This document shows, piece by piece, positions 7,665-16,040 of a DNA stretch of 64,000 nt; the stretch's first letter is position 1; every line of letters begins with the position of its first letter. Origin of the DNA: Kitasatospora sp044457565 (GTDB taxonomy: Bacteria; Actinomycetota; Actinomycetes; Streptomycetales; Streptomycetaceae); contig NZ_JBITGZ010000005.1 of the NCBI RefSeq assembly GCF_044457565.1, positions 294,245-358,244 on the forward strand, given 5' to 3'. The notes beneath the pieces were generated by a model. The model searched no databases and was not told where the DNA came from. It saw only the letters and a program-made list of their open reading frames with translations. Made by a program: the position numbers and the translations under genes.

Positions 7665-8438
7665 ATGCCGAGGACCGGCAGGTACCACGAGGGCGTCCCC
7701 TGCTGGGTCGCCCTCCGCGCCCCGGACGTCGCCGCTGCCCGGCGGTTCTACCGCGAACTGTTCGGCTGGGACTACGTGGCGACGGGTGCGGCGGCCGACG
7801 GCCGGCTGGTCGCCACCCTCCAGGGCGTCCAGGTCGCCGGGATCGAGCCCGGCCGTAAGGGCGAGCGGAGCACCGACGCCTGGACCACCTACCTCCGGGC
7901 CGACCGGGCCGACCCGGTGGCGGGGCGGATCCGCGAGGCCGGTGGACGGGTGCTGACCGAGCCGTTCGATGTCGCTGACCAGGGCCGGACGGCCATCGCC
8001 GCCGACCCGCAGGGCGCGGTCTTCGGGCTCTGGCAGGGCGGCCTGAACGACGGCTCGGGCCTGGCCAACGAGCCCGGCAGCTTCACCTGGAACGAGTTGC
8101 TCTGTACCGACGCCGCTCTGGCCCGGGCCTTCTACCGGCGGGTCTTCGGCTACGAGTACGGCGCGCAGCCGCAGGCGCCGGCGGACTACGCCGTCGTCAA
8201 GGTGGCCGGCAGCCCGGTGGGCGGGATCGGCGCCCTGCCCGGGCCCTACCCACCCGGGACGCCGCCGCTCTGGTCGACGACCTTCGCGGTCGCCGACGCC
8301 GACCGGACCGCGGCGCTGGTCGGCGAACTCGGTGGCGAGGTCCTCTCGCCGCCGCAGGACACCCCGTTCGGACGGCGCGCGGTCGTCCGGGACCCCGGCG
8401 GCGCGGCGTTCTCGCTGCTCGCCGCCACCGGCTGGTGA
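7665..8438 (+). CDS. Two-domain VOC family protein
   Basis: A 257-residue protein with two VOC domains, residues about 8-120 and 135-255, of the CFP32/hydroxylase-annotated type common in actinomycetes. Each half has the pattern WVALRAPDVAAARRFYRELFGW / WNELLCTDAALARAFYRRVFGY followed by DPQGAVFGLW or DPGGAAFSLL. The motif-ending acidic residue of classical glyoxalase I is missing, so it may bind a ligand rather than catalyse. GGAAGGAGAACGGCACC precedes the ATG. The stop overlaps the start of the next gene (GTGA). Confidence 0.85.
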   Translation: MPRTGRYHEGVPCWVALRAPDVAAARRFYRELFGWDYVATGAAADGRLVATLQGVQVAGIEPGRKGERSTDAWTTYLRADRADPVAGRIREAGGRVLTEPFDVADQGRTAIAADPQGAVFGLWQGGLNDGSGLANEPGSFTWNELLCTDAALARAFYRRVFGYEYGAQPQAPADYAVVKVAGSPVGGIGALPGPYPPGTPPLWSTTFAVADADRTAALVGELGGEVLSPPQDTPFGRRAVVRDPGGAAFSLLAATGW

Positions 8439-8770
8439 GCGGCATGCCGGCCTCCCCGGAGGACCGCTTCGCGGAGCTCGTCGACGCGCTGGCCGGCCTG
8501 CCCGGCGTCACGCCGCCCGAGCAGGGGCCGGGGCGGCGGTTCGGCTCGGCCGCGTTGAAGGTCGACGGGCGGATCTTCGCCATGCTGGTGGACGACCGGC
8601 TGGTGCTGAAGCTCCCGCTCGGACGGGTGTCGGAGCTGGTCACCGCCGGGGAGGGCGAGCACTTCGAGCGCGGCGGCCGGCCGATGCGGGAGTGGCTGGC
8701 GCTGGATCCGGAGTCGGCGGTGGGCTGGCTCCCGCTCGCACAGGAGGCCCGGGCGTTCGTGGCCGGCTGA
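8435..8770 (+). CDS. TfoX N-terminal-domain-like protein
   Basis: A 111-residue protein starting with GTG at 8435, overlapping the previous stop by four bases. The segment FGSAALKVDGRIFAMLVDDRLVLKLP followed by GRVSELVTAG and MREWLALDPES is the usual signature of the small TfoX/YjbR-like proteins found next to VOC genes in actinomycetes. It is a small cytoplasmic protein of unknown biochemical role. The coupling to the VOC gene suggests co-production. Confidence 0.8.
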   Translation: MSGMPASPEDRFAELVDALAGLPGVTPPEQGPGRRFGSAALKVDGRIFAMLVDDRLVLKLPLGRVSELVTAGEGEHFERGGRPMREWLALDPESAVGWLPLAQEARAFVAG

Positions 8771-8936
8771 GCGGCTCGGCGGACACCCCACCCGCCCCGG
8801 AGCCAGATCTCCACCCCGGTTCTCACCGCGCGAGGTCGATGGTCTCGGCGATGATGCGCAGCTGCCGATCAGCACCTCGCCTGTCCACCGGACGGCACGG
8901 TCCGTGGCTTCGGGCTCGAACGCCGGGCGCTTGCGA

Positions 8937-9508
8937 ACACGGACAAGGCCCGGCGCAACCGACGGAAACCGCCGACCACACCGGGCCTTGACCATATGGA
9001 GAGCGCCGGGCCCGGGTTGAACGGACTCTTCCTACTGAAAGTAGGACGTGCTCCGGTAGCACCACCGACGCCTGACCGAGAAGATCGCTCCCTCTCGACA
9101 GACCAAACATTAGCAGGTCAGCCGCCCTGCCCAAACTCCAGGCCCGGCCCGCCCACTGACGACCGATCCAACACGGACAAGGCCCGGCGCAACCGACGGA
9201 AACCGCCGACCACACCGGGCCTTGACCACGTGAAGAGCGCCGGGCCCGGGTTGAACGGACTCTTCCTACTGAAAGTAGGACGTGCTCCGGTAGCACCACC
9301 GACGCCTGACCGAGAAGATCGCTCCCTCNNNNNNNNNNNNNNNNNNNNNNNNNNNNNNNNNNNNNNNNNNNNNNNNNNNNNNNNNNNNNNNNNNNNNNNN
9401 NNNNNNNNNNNNNNNNNNNNNNNNNNNNTCGACAGACCAAACATTAGCAGGTCAGCCGCCCTGCCCAAACTCCAGATCCGGCCCGCCCACTGACGACCGA
9501 TCCAACAC
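8937..9508. repeat. Tandem repeat array, 234-base unit, with gap
   Basis: Units begin ACACGGACAAGGCC at 8937 and again at 9171, a period of 234 bases, and sequence on the two sides is nearly identical. Each unit contains a hairpin with 10-base arms CAAGGCCCGG/CCGGGCCTTG (8944-8953 with 8981-8990, repeated at 9178-9224). It then has the palindrome CCGGGCCCGG, hairpin TCCTAC-TGAAA-GTAGGA, hairpin GTGCT-CCGGT-AGCAC, a third stem (CGAGA/TCTCG) and the tail AAACATTAGCAGGTCAGC. After the gap the last unit finishes at 9508. The number of units is unknown because the assembly breaks inside the second. It lies between the convergent TfoX-like and TetR genes. No coding function is evident. Confidence 0.9.
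9329..9428. other. Assembly gap of 100 N
   Basis: Exactly 100 undetermined bases, the usual arbitrary size for a scaffold gap of unknown length. Sequence before the gap (ending CGCTCCCTC) and after it (starting TCGACAGACC) are adjacent within one repeat unit, so the gap lies at the same internal point of the repeat. The true length, hence the copy number, cannot be read from this window. Confidence 0.97.
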
Positions 9509-9524
9509 GAACCCTGCTTGCCCG

Positions 9525-10247
9525 TCAGCCGGACGCGGGCGAAGGCAGGCCTGCGGAACCGGCCTGGGCGCCCTGGCCGCCCTGGTCACCCCGGTCCGCC
9601 TCCCAGAGGTCGGCGAAGACCCGGTCCAGGTGCTCCTCCCCGATCGGGGGCACCGGCAGCGGATGGGTGGCCCGGGCGCGGAACCCGTCCAGGAGCAGCG
9701 CGAGGTAGCGCCGCCACAGGTCGGGCCGCAGTTCGGCCGTCGCGGGGACGGCCCGGCACAGCGGGCCCAGCATGAACAGCAGGTCCATGGTAACGATGTC
9801 GGCCCGCATGCTCCCCTGTTCCTGGGCCCGGGCGATCAGGGTGCCGACGGTCAGCGCGTTCCGGTGGCTGATCTCCGCCATCGCCGGGACGCTCGGGATG
9901 GCCATGGTCACCAGGTCGTTGATGCCCCGGTCGGCGGCCACCATCTCGAAGATCTGCGCGAAGTACGTCTCGATGGCGCTCCAGGCGTCCTCCGTCGCCA
10001 GCGCGCGTTCGGCCGCCTCGTCCAGCAGCGCGGCCGAGCCCGCGAAGACCTCGGCGATCAGCGCCTCGCGGGTCGGGAAGTGGCGGTAGAGGGTGGCATT
10101 GCCGAGCCCCGCCTCGCGGGCGATCAGGTCCATCGGCACCTCCAGCCCCTGCCGGGCGAAGAGGTCACGCGCGGTGGCCAGCAGCAACTCACGGTTGCGT
10201 CGCGCGTCACGCCGCATCGGTGTGGGATCAGGCCTGGTGGATGCCAT
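9525..10247 (-). CDS. TetR family transcriptional regulator
   Basis: A 240-residue TetR-type repressor. The N-terminal helix-turn-helix (residues about 15-60) reads RRNRELLLATARDLFARQGL...LIAREAGLGNATLYRHFPTREAL, a near-consensus TetR domain. The rest is the helical ligand-binding domain, with a Gly/Gln-rich tail. It is transcribed away from the carboxyltransferase gene at 10505 across a 257-base region, so it is a candidate regulator of that gene, but I found no clear palindromic operator there. Confidence 0.9.
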   Translation of the reverse strand: MASTRPDPTPMRRDARRNRELLLATARDLFARQGLEVPMDLIAREAGLGNATLYRHFPTREALIAEVFAGSAALLDEAAERALATEDAWSAIETYFAQIFEMVAADRGINDLVTMAIPSVPAMAEISHRNALTVGTLIARAQEQGSMRADIVTMDLLFMLGPLCRAVPATAELRPDLWRRYLALLLDGFRARATHPLPVPPIGEEHLDRVFADLWEADRGDQGGQGAQAGSAGLPSPASG

Positions 10248-10504
10248 GCTCCGACCCTAGCAACCGGCGCGCGCCCGGCCCGGTGCGACCGAGCCCGGCC
10301 CGCCCCGGGCCGAGCAGTGTCGGCCTGCTCACACCCACCCGGCGAACCCCGGTGGGCGGCGCGCGGTTGCGTAGGCTGCCAGGCGGGTCTCCGCACAGCG
10401 GGGCCGGCCGCCGGGCCGTCATGGCCGGCGAACACTGCGCCCCTCCCGACCCTTCCTTCCTCTCCTGACCGTCCTGACGCGCCCAGCAGACAGGAGCCCG
10501 CCGG

Positions 10505-12028
10505 ATGACAACCGGACTGACGGCACACCAGCTCATCGGCCGGGTCGTCGACCCGGACAGCTTCCACGGCTGGGACGAGCCGGCCTGGACCTCGCCCCCC
10601 GAGGACGAGGGCTACCGTGGCGCGCTCGCCAGGGCCCGGGCCCGCACCGGCCTCGGCGAGGCGGTGACCACCGGGCGGGGTCTGCTGGCCGGGCGGCCGG
10701 TGGCGCTGGTGGCCTCCGAGTTCGGCTTCCTCGGCGGCTCGATCGGCGTGGCGACCGCCGAGCGGATCACCCGCGCGGTGGAGCGGGCCACCGCCGAGCG
10801 GCTGCCGCTGCTCGCCCTGCCCGTCTCGGGCGGCACGCGGATGCAGGAGGGCACGGCGGCCTTCCTCTGCATGGTCAGGATCACCGCCGCCCTCCAGGCG
10901 CACCAGGCCGCCGGCCTGCCGTACGTCAGCTACCTGCGCAACCCCACCATGGGCGGGGTCTTCGCCTCCTGGGGGACGCTCGGGCACCTGGTGTTCGCCG
11001 AGCCCGGCGCCCGGCTCGGCTTCCTCGGCCCGCGGGTGTACGAGGAGTTGCGCGGGGTGCCACTGCCGGAGGGCATCCAGCACGCCGAAACGCTCGCCGA
11101 GCGCGGGCTGATCGACGCCGTGGTGCCGCCGCAGGAGCTGCGGGAGGTGCTGCGGCGGGCGTTCGCGGTACTTGCCGGGCTCCCCGCTGCCGGGGATCCC
11201 CCCGCCGCCGCACCCGGCACACCGCGGCACCACCCGTCCGAGCGCGCCGCCGATCCGTGGGACTCGGTGCGCCGCACCCGGAACCCCGAGCGCCCCGGCA
11301 CCCGCGAGCTGCTCGACGGCACGGCCGGAGAACTGCTGCTGCTCGGCGGCCCGGGCGGTGGGGAGGGAGCCCTGGTCCGGGCGTTGGCCGTGCTGCACGG
11401 GCGGCCCGTGGTGGTGGTCGGCCAACAGCGCGGCACCCCGGAGAGGGAGCGGCCGTTCACGGCGGCGGACCTGCGGGCCGTACGACGCACGGCCCGGCTG
11501 GCCGAACAGCTCGGGCTGCCGCTGCTCACCGTGGTCGACACCGCCGGGGCGGAGCTTTCCGCGCAGGCCGAACTCGACGGAGTGGCGGTCGAGATCGCCC
11601 ACTGTCTGACCACCCTGCTCGCGCTGCGCACCCCGGTGCTGGCCGTACTGCTCGGGCAGGGGTCCGGCGGCGGGGCGCTGGCCCTACTGCCGGCCGACCG
11701 GGTGCTCGCCGCCGGGCACGCGTGGCTCGCGCCGCTGCCGCCGGAGGGCGCCTCGGCGATCGTGTACCGCGATGGCGACCACGCCGCCGAACTCGCCCGC
11801 GCGCAGGGCATCGGCGCGTACGACCTGGCCGAGGCCGGGCTGGTCGACCAGGTGGTGCCGGAGCTCCCGGACGCGGCGGAGGAACCGGGGCGGTTCTGCG
11901 AGCGGATGGGCCTGGCGATCGCCACCGCGCTGGCCGGCCTCGCGGACGAGCCCGAGGGCGACCGGCCCGCCGCGCGCAGGCGGCGCCATCGCTGGCTGGG
12001 TGACCGCATCGCGCCCGGCGGCCGCTGA
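10505..12028 (+). CDS. Fused acyl-CoA carboxyltransferase (beta plus alpha domains)
   Basis: A 507-residue carboxyltransferase. Residues about 60-225 resemble the beta (AccD) domain: FGFLGGSIGVATAERITRA, LPVSGGTRMQEG and NPTMGGVFASWG. Residues about 260-480 resemble the alpha (AccA) domain: LPLLTVVDTAGAE, LGQGSGGGALALLPADRVLAA and LAPLPPEGASAIVYRD. The N-terminal zinc finger of E. coli AccD is absent. Such fusions transfer CO2 from carboxybiotin to an acyl-CoA and need a separate biotinylated subunit, not found in this window. AGGAG lies eight bases before the ATG. The substrate is not visible; a divergent TetR gene may regulate it. Confidence 0.85.
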   Translation: MTTGLTAHQLIGRVVDPDSFHGWDEPAWTSPPEDEGYRGALARARARTGLGEAVTTGRGLLAGRPVALVASEFGFLGGSIGVATAERITRAVERATAERLPLLALPVSGGTRMQEGTAAFLCMVRITAALQAHQAAGLPYVSYLRNPTMGGVFASWGTLGHLVFAEPGARLGFLGPRVYEELRGVPLPEGIQHAETLAERGLIDAVVPPQELREVLRRAFAVLAGLPAAGDPPAAAPGTPRHHPSERAADPWDSVRRTRNPERPGTRELLDGTAGELLLLGGPGGGEGALVRALAVLHGRPVVVVGQQRGTPERERPFTAADLRAVRRTARLAEQLGLPLLTVVDTAGAELSAQAELDGVAVEIAHCLTTLLALRTPVLAVLLGQGSGGGALALLPADRVLAAGHAWLAPLPPEGASAIVYRDGDHAAELARAQGIGAYDLAEAGLVDQVVPELPDAAEEPGRFCERMGLAIATALAGLADEPEGDRPAARRRRHRWLGDRIAPGGR

Positions 12029-12257
12029 GCACGCGGCTGCACGGGGCCGGGTGCGGAGGCCGGGGCCGGAGTCCACGTCCGGTCTCGGCTGCGGGCGACG
12101 GACAGCGGGTGGCGGACCGGCGCGACCCGCTCGGAGTACAGGGCGTGGGGGAGGCGGCCGGGCACGGGCTCGCTCCAGGGACGTCATCGCCCTGGACCGC
12201 CGAGTCGTCGACGATCGCGGCCAGCCGGTGCCACTGCGCCTGCGGCGCCCGGTCCGG

Positions 12258-12764
12258 CTACGCCGGCAGCTTGGCGCCCCCTGCGTCTCCGGGAACGGCG
12301 GGAGCAGCGGGAGCAGCCGGGGGATCCAGGTGCAGCAGAGCGCGCATCCGGGCGTACTTGGCCGTCAGCCGGGCGCCGGTCTCGGCGTCGAGGGCGGCGA
12401 GCCGGCGCGGGTCGGCGTTGTGGGCGAGGTCGGCCTCCTTGACCAGGAGGGCGCCCGGGGTCGCCAGGATCCGCGCCGCGTACTCCTCGGCGGGCTCGCC
12501 CGCGCGCTTGGTGACGGCCGCGATGATCACCTTCGTCGTCTCCGGGAGCGCGGCGGCGGCGAGCCACTCCGGGGACAGGGCGTCGTCCTCCACCGCGTCG
12601 TGCAGCCAGGCGGCGGCGATCTGCTCGGTACTCCCCCGCCGGCTCCGTACGCCGTCCGCCACCGCGGCCAGGTGTTCCGCGTACGGCCGCCCGGCCTTGT
12701 CCACCTGTCCGGCGTGGGTGCGCCGGGCAATCGTCTCCACCTCGGCCAGGCTCAGGAATTCCAC
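12258..12764 (-). CDS. HD domain phosphohydrolase
   Basis: A 168-residue protein with an HD domain of the SpoT/guanosine polyphosphate hydrolase-like group. THAGQVDKAGRPYAEHL (about residues 16-32) gives the first metal ligand, AAWLHDAVEDD (about 51-61) the HD pair, and KEADLAHNADPRRL (about 108-121) the last Asp. It is like small alarmone hydrolases but could act on other nucleotides. The C-terminus is Pro/Ala-rich. It converges on the carboxyltransferase gene; the 229 bases between hold nothing I recognise. Confidence 0.8.
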   Translation of the reverse strand: MEFLSLAEVETIARRTHAGQVDKAGRPYAEHLAAVADGVRSRRGSTEQIAAAWLHDAVEDDALSPEWLAAAALPETTKVIIAAVTKRAGEPAEEYAARILATPGALLVKEADLAHNADPRRLAALDAETGARLTAKYARMRALLHLDPPAAPAAPAVPGDAGGAKLPA

Positions 12765-13039
12765 CCGGCCATGCTAGCCGGGCCGGTGCCGCACGCCCAC
12801 GGGGTTCACACCCCGTCCGGGCCCGGCGCCTGACGCCCCAGGTGCTGTGACTGGACATGCTTGCCGGGGTGGCGGCCGTCGGCCGGGCCGGTCAACGTGA
12901 CTCCGCCAGGCGAACCCCGTGGATCGTCGAGGCCGCCGAACCAGCGACGGCACGGACTCTTCGACTGAGGCTTCGGCCTGACCGATGCCTCGACACAGGC
13001 ACTATGGGATGGGACAGGAGCAGGAGAGGAGAAGCAGCG

Positions 13040-13882
13040 ATGGCCGAGCGCGTCATCGAGGCGGATGGCATCCGGCTGTGCACCGAGTCCTTCGGCGACC
13101 CGTCGGATCCGCCCGTCCTGCTCGTCATGGGCACCGGGGCTTCGATGCTCTGGTGGGAGGAGGGCTTCTGCCGGATGCTCGCCGAGGGCGGGCGCTTCGT
13201 GATCCGTTACGACCACCGCGACACCGGCCGATCGGTCACCTACGAGCCGGGCCGTCCCGCATACACCGGCGCGGACCTGGTGGGTGACGCCGCCCGGGTG
13301 CTCCAGGCCTATGGGAGCCCGGCCGCGCACGTCGTAGGCGTCTCGGCCGGAGGGGCGCTCGCGCAGCTGCTCGCGCTCGACTACGCCGGTCGCGTCCTCT
13401 CACTCGTCCTGATCAGCACGTCCTCCGCGGTGCCCGGCGACCGCGTGCTTCCTCCGCCGACCGAGGAGTTCACGCGGTTCGTCTCGGCCGCGCAGGTCGA
13501 TTGGTCGGATGCCGACTCGGTGATCGATCACCAGGTCGCCTACGCGCGCGTACTCGCAGGGGGTCGGCGCCCGTTCGATGAGACCGCCGCCCGTGGCCTT
13601 GTCCGTCGTGACGTCGAGCGCGCGCACGATTTCACGGCGGCCCGCAACCACGACTCGCTCCCGGAAGGCGAGCTCTCACAAGCGCCCCTGTCCTCGATCG
13701 CCGTGCCCACGCTGGTGATCCACGGGACCGCCGATCCGGTGTTCCCGCTCCGGCACGGTGAGGCGCTCGCGGAACAGATCCCCGGGGGGAGGCTATTGGC
13801 CCTGGCGGACGCCGGCCACGGGGTCGAGCGGGCCGACTGGGCGACGATCGTTGCCGCAATCCTCGGACACACCGCCGCATAG
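13040..13882 (+). CDS. Alpha/beta hydrolase
   Basis: A 280-residue alpha/beta-fold hydrolase resembling RdmC/TAP-like esterases. VLLVMGTGASMLWW gives the oxyanion region, YDHRDTGRS the strand-4 signature, GVSAGGALAQ the nucleophile elbow (Ser about 98), HGTADPVFPLRHG the acid Asp, and DAGHGVERADW the catalytic His. All three catalytic positions are present. The start at 13040 follows AGGAGAGGAGAAGCAGCG. A 275-base region separates it from the HD gene. The substrate is unknown. Confidence 0.87.
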   Translation: MAERVIEADGIRLCTESFGDPSDPPVLLVMGTGASMLWWEEGFCRMLAEGGRFVIRYDHRDTGRSVTYEPGRPAYTGADLVGDAARVLQAYGSPAAHVVGVSAGGALAQLLALDYAGRVLSLVLISTSSAVPGDRVLPPPTEEFTRFVSAAQVDWSDADSVIDHQVAYARVLAGGRRPFDETAARGLVRRDVERAHDFTAARNHDSLPEGELSQAPLSSIAVPTLVIHGTADPVFPLRHGEALAEQIPGGRLLALADAGHGVERADWATIVAAILGHTAA

Positions 13883-13921
13883 CGCCGGCCAGGCGGTGCC
13901 CGGGGGTCTCCGGTCACGGCA

Positions 13922-14389
13922 CTAACCGTGCCCCTGTCCCTCCCTGGCGGCGACCACCACCTCGGTCATGGCGAGGAGGAAGCGCCGAGCCGTATCCAGC
14001 TCGGCCTCGTCGAACCTCTGGATCGCGGCCACCAGGTCGCCGATCAGCGGTCCGAAGAACGACTGCCCGAGCTCGACGGCGCGGTCCTCGACTCGCAGCA
14101 GGACCCGGCGGCGGTCCGCGGTGTCGCGTTCGCGCCGGACCAGGCCCAGCCGCTCCAGCCGGTCGATCAGGGCCGTGGTGCCGGCCGAGTTCAGCCCCAG
14201 GTGGTCGCCGAGCCGGCCCGGGGTCACGCCCTCGCCGGCCCTGGCGGTGTCCAGCAGGTGGATGAGCGCCCGCAGGTCGGTGGGGTGCAGCTTGTTGAGG
14301 CCCGCGAATTCGGCCCCGAACAGATCGAGTTCGACGGTGAGGGCCCTCATCAGGTGGACCAGCCGCATCGAGTGTTCCGGTGCGCCCAC
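13922..14389 (-). CDS. MarR family transcriptional regulator
   Basis: A 155-residue MarR-type winged-helix regulator. Residues about 30-110 carry LHPTDLRALIHLL, GVTPGRLGDHLGLNSAGTTALIDRLERLGLVRRERDTADRRRVLLRV, the full recognition helix and wing. The GTG at 14389 has AAGGGAG six bases upstream, better than the ATG at 14368 or the longer frame to 14458. It is divergent from the disrupted hydrolase at 14567; the gap contains a repeated GAGACT pattern that probably holds its operators. Confidence 0.85.
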   Translation of the reverse strand: MGAPEHSMRLVHLMRALTVELDLFGAEFAGLNKLHPTDLRALIHLLDTARAGEGVTPGRLGDHLGLNSAGTTALIDRLERLGLVRRERDTADRRRVLLRVEDRAVELGQSFFGPLIGDLVAAIQRFDEAELDTARRFLLAMTEVVVAAREGQGHG

Positions 14390-14442
14390 AGCGCACTCCC
14401 TTCCCCTGGGGTCATCGCTACGAGTATTCTCTCGCTGAACAA

Positions 14443-14531
14443 GAGACTCGTTCGGCAAGAGTATCCGCCGACGAGACTGTCGTGGCCAGAGACTGTTTGT
14501 TCACGAGACTTTCGCCTGACGAGACTGTCGT
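14443..14531. promoter_or_regulatory. Array of GAGACT repeats, probable MarR operators
   Basis: GAGACT occurs five times in the divergent region (first at 14443, last at 14521). Two copies lie in GACGAGACTGTCGT (14470-14483 and 14518-14531). The second of these extends to the perfect inverted repeat GACGA-GACTG-TCGTC, and a related CGAGACTTTCG lies at 14504-14514. The spacing of the two best sites is 48 bases. This is the arrangement expected for an autoregulated MarR protein; binding is inferred. Confidence 0.6.
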
Positions 14532-14566
14532 CCGCCGAGCGGGAGCCCGACACAGCGGAGGTTTCC

Positions 14567-15457
14567 ATGACCGGCACCACCCGGTCCACCACCGTCACGA
14601 TGCAGGTCGACTCCGCCGCCCAGGCCGCGTTCTTCGCCGCGTACGACGCCGTCCTGGCCCGCTGACCCGTCCCCGTCCGTCCCGTCGACGTCCCGTCCCC
14701 GTACGGGATCACGCGCGTCAACGTGTGCGGGCCCGAGGACGGCACGCCCCTGGTGCTGCTGCACGGCGGCGGCGCCACCTCCACCGCCTGGTTCGCCAAT
14801 GTCGCGGCGCTCAGCGCCACCCACCGGGTGTACGCGGTCGACCTGATCGGCGACGTCGGCCGCAGCGTCCCGGGCGGCCTCCCGCTGCGTAGGGTCCAGG
14901 ACCTGACGGCCTGGCTGAACGACCTGCTCGACCGGCTCGACCTGCGGCAGACCGACCTCTGCGCCCACTCGTACGGCACCTGGATCGCCCTCACGTACGC
15001 GCTGCACGCCCCCGCCCGGGTGCGCCGGCTCGCGCTGCTGGACCCCACCCAGTGCTTCGCGGGCTTCCGGTCCGGCTACCTGCTGCGCGCCCTGCCCCTG
15101 CTGGTGCGGCCGAGCGCGGCACGGGCGCGGGCCTTCCTCGACTGGGAGACCGATGGCGCGGCCGACGCCGGCTGGTCCGAGCTGTTCGCCCTCGGCCAGG
15201 CCGGGTTCCCCCGCGCCAAGGTGGTGACCGGCCCCAGGCCGAAGGCCACCCGGCTGCGCGCACTGTCGATCCCGACTCTGGTGCTGCTGGCCGGGCGCAG
15301 CCGCGCCCACGACGCCGAGCGGGTCGCCGCCGCGGTCACCCGGGTGATGCCGCGAGCAGCTGCGGTCGTCCTGCCCGGCGTCTCCCACCACGCCGTGCCG
15401 ATGGCCGAAGCCGCCCGGCTCAACGAGCTCCTGACGGGCTTCCTCCGCCAGCCCTGA
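14567..15457 (+). pseudogene. Alpha/beta hydrolase interrupted by an in-frame TGA
   Basis: One open frame runs from the ATG at 14567 (GGAGG six bases upstream) to 15457, apart from a single TGA at 14663-14665 (codon 33). The sequence just before (FFAAYDAVLAR) and after (PVPVRPVDVPS) is continuous hydrolase sequence, and Trp (TGG) is what I would expect at the stop. Downstream is an intact alpha/beta-hydrolase core: LVLLHGGGATSTAW, CAHSYGTWIAL as nucleophile elbow, and GVSHHAVPM for the His. Initiation at the GTG at 14723 would give a 244-residue protein lacking the first 52 codons. Nonsense mutation, consensus error and readthrough are all possible. Confidence 0.7.
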
Positions 15458-15556
15458 GCGGGCCGCCACAGCCCCGCCGCCCCCGCCGCCACGCCCTATG
15501 CGCGGCGGCCGCTCCGCGAAGGTGACGGCCCGGCAGCCGGTCGACGGCTCATCAGG

Positions 15557-15820
15557 TCAGTAGATCAGGTACGCCGGCCGGTGCCCCTCGTCCTCGATCT
15601 CACCGGCGGCCTGCGCCCGCAGCTTGCGCGAGAGTTCGTCCAGCGCGCGGGAGGCCGCGAGCTCCTCGCCGATCCTGGCCAGCGGACGGTCGTCCACACT
15701 GCGGACGGCCTCGCCGTGGGCGTGCAGACCCGGCGCCTGCGCGCCCACCAGCCGGGCGTCGCAGCCCGTGTGCACGCCGTCCTCCTCGAAGCTCAGCTCC
15801 ACGTCCCACTGGTTGTGCAT
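15557..15820 (-). CDS. DUF1876 domain protein
   Basis: An 87-residue DUF1876 protein: MHNQWDVELSFEEDGVHT at the N-terminus, LHAHGEAVRS in the middle, and IGEELAASRALDELSRKL, the conserved helix. The ATG at 15820 is preceded by AGGAGGTGCGGC, so the longer frame to 15853 is not used. The family is small, actinobacterial, with a double-stranded-RNA-binding-like fold; its function is unknown. Confidence 0.85.
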   Translation of the reverse strand: MHNQWDVELSFEEDGVHTGCDARLVGAQAPGLHAHGEAVRSVDDRPLARIGEELAASRALDELSRKLRAQAAGEIEDEGHRPAYLIY

Positions 15821-16040
15821 GCCGCACCTCCTGGCAGAGTCCCCCGGACACACCCACTCCCACCAGCGTGCGCCCGGCCCCAGCGGGCGGCAAGCCCCGC
15901 CCGGAGGCGTCTGGAGGATCGTTCAACACCCCCGGCCACGGCTCGCCCGCCGCCCGGGCACCCGGCGGTAGGCTGACGACAGCGCGCTGCGGCAGGCGGT
16001 CCGGCCGGACCGGCCAGGGTGCGGCGCGGGCACGCGACGT

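Noticed and set aside
8823..8936. C-terminal gene fragment on the minus strand (ending LRIIAETIDLAR)
   Set aside because: Too short, runs into the repeat, and no family could be recognised.
8996..9328. Small protein encoded by the repeat (frame reading GLFLLKVGRAPVAPPT)
   Set aside because: The frame is open in all copies, but differences do not favour synonymous positions and the hairpins explain the conservation better. I keep it only as an alternative.
8937..9508. CRISPR array
   Set aside because: The repeated unit is 234 bases, with no short repeat alternating with unique spacers and no cas genes in the window.
8937..9508. Integron attC array
   Set aside because: Hairpins are present, but no attC core sites or cassette genes between units and no integrase.
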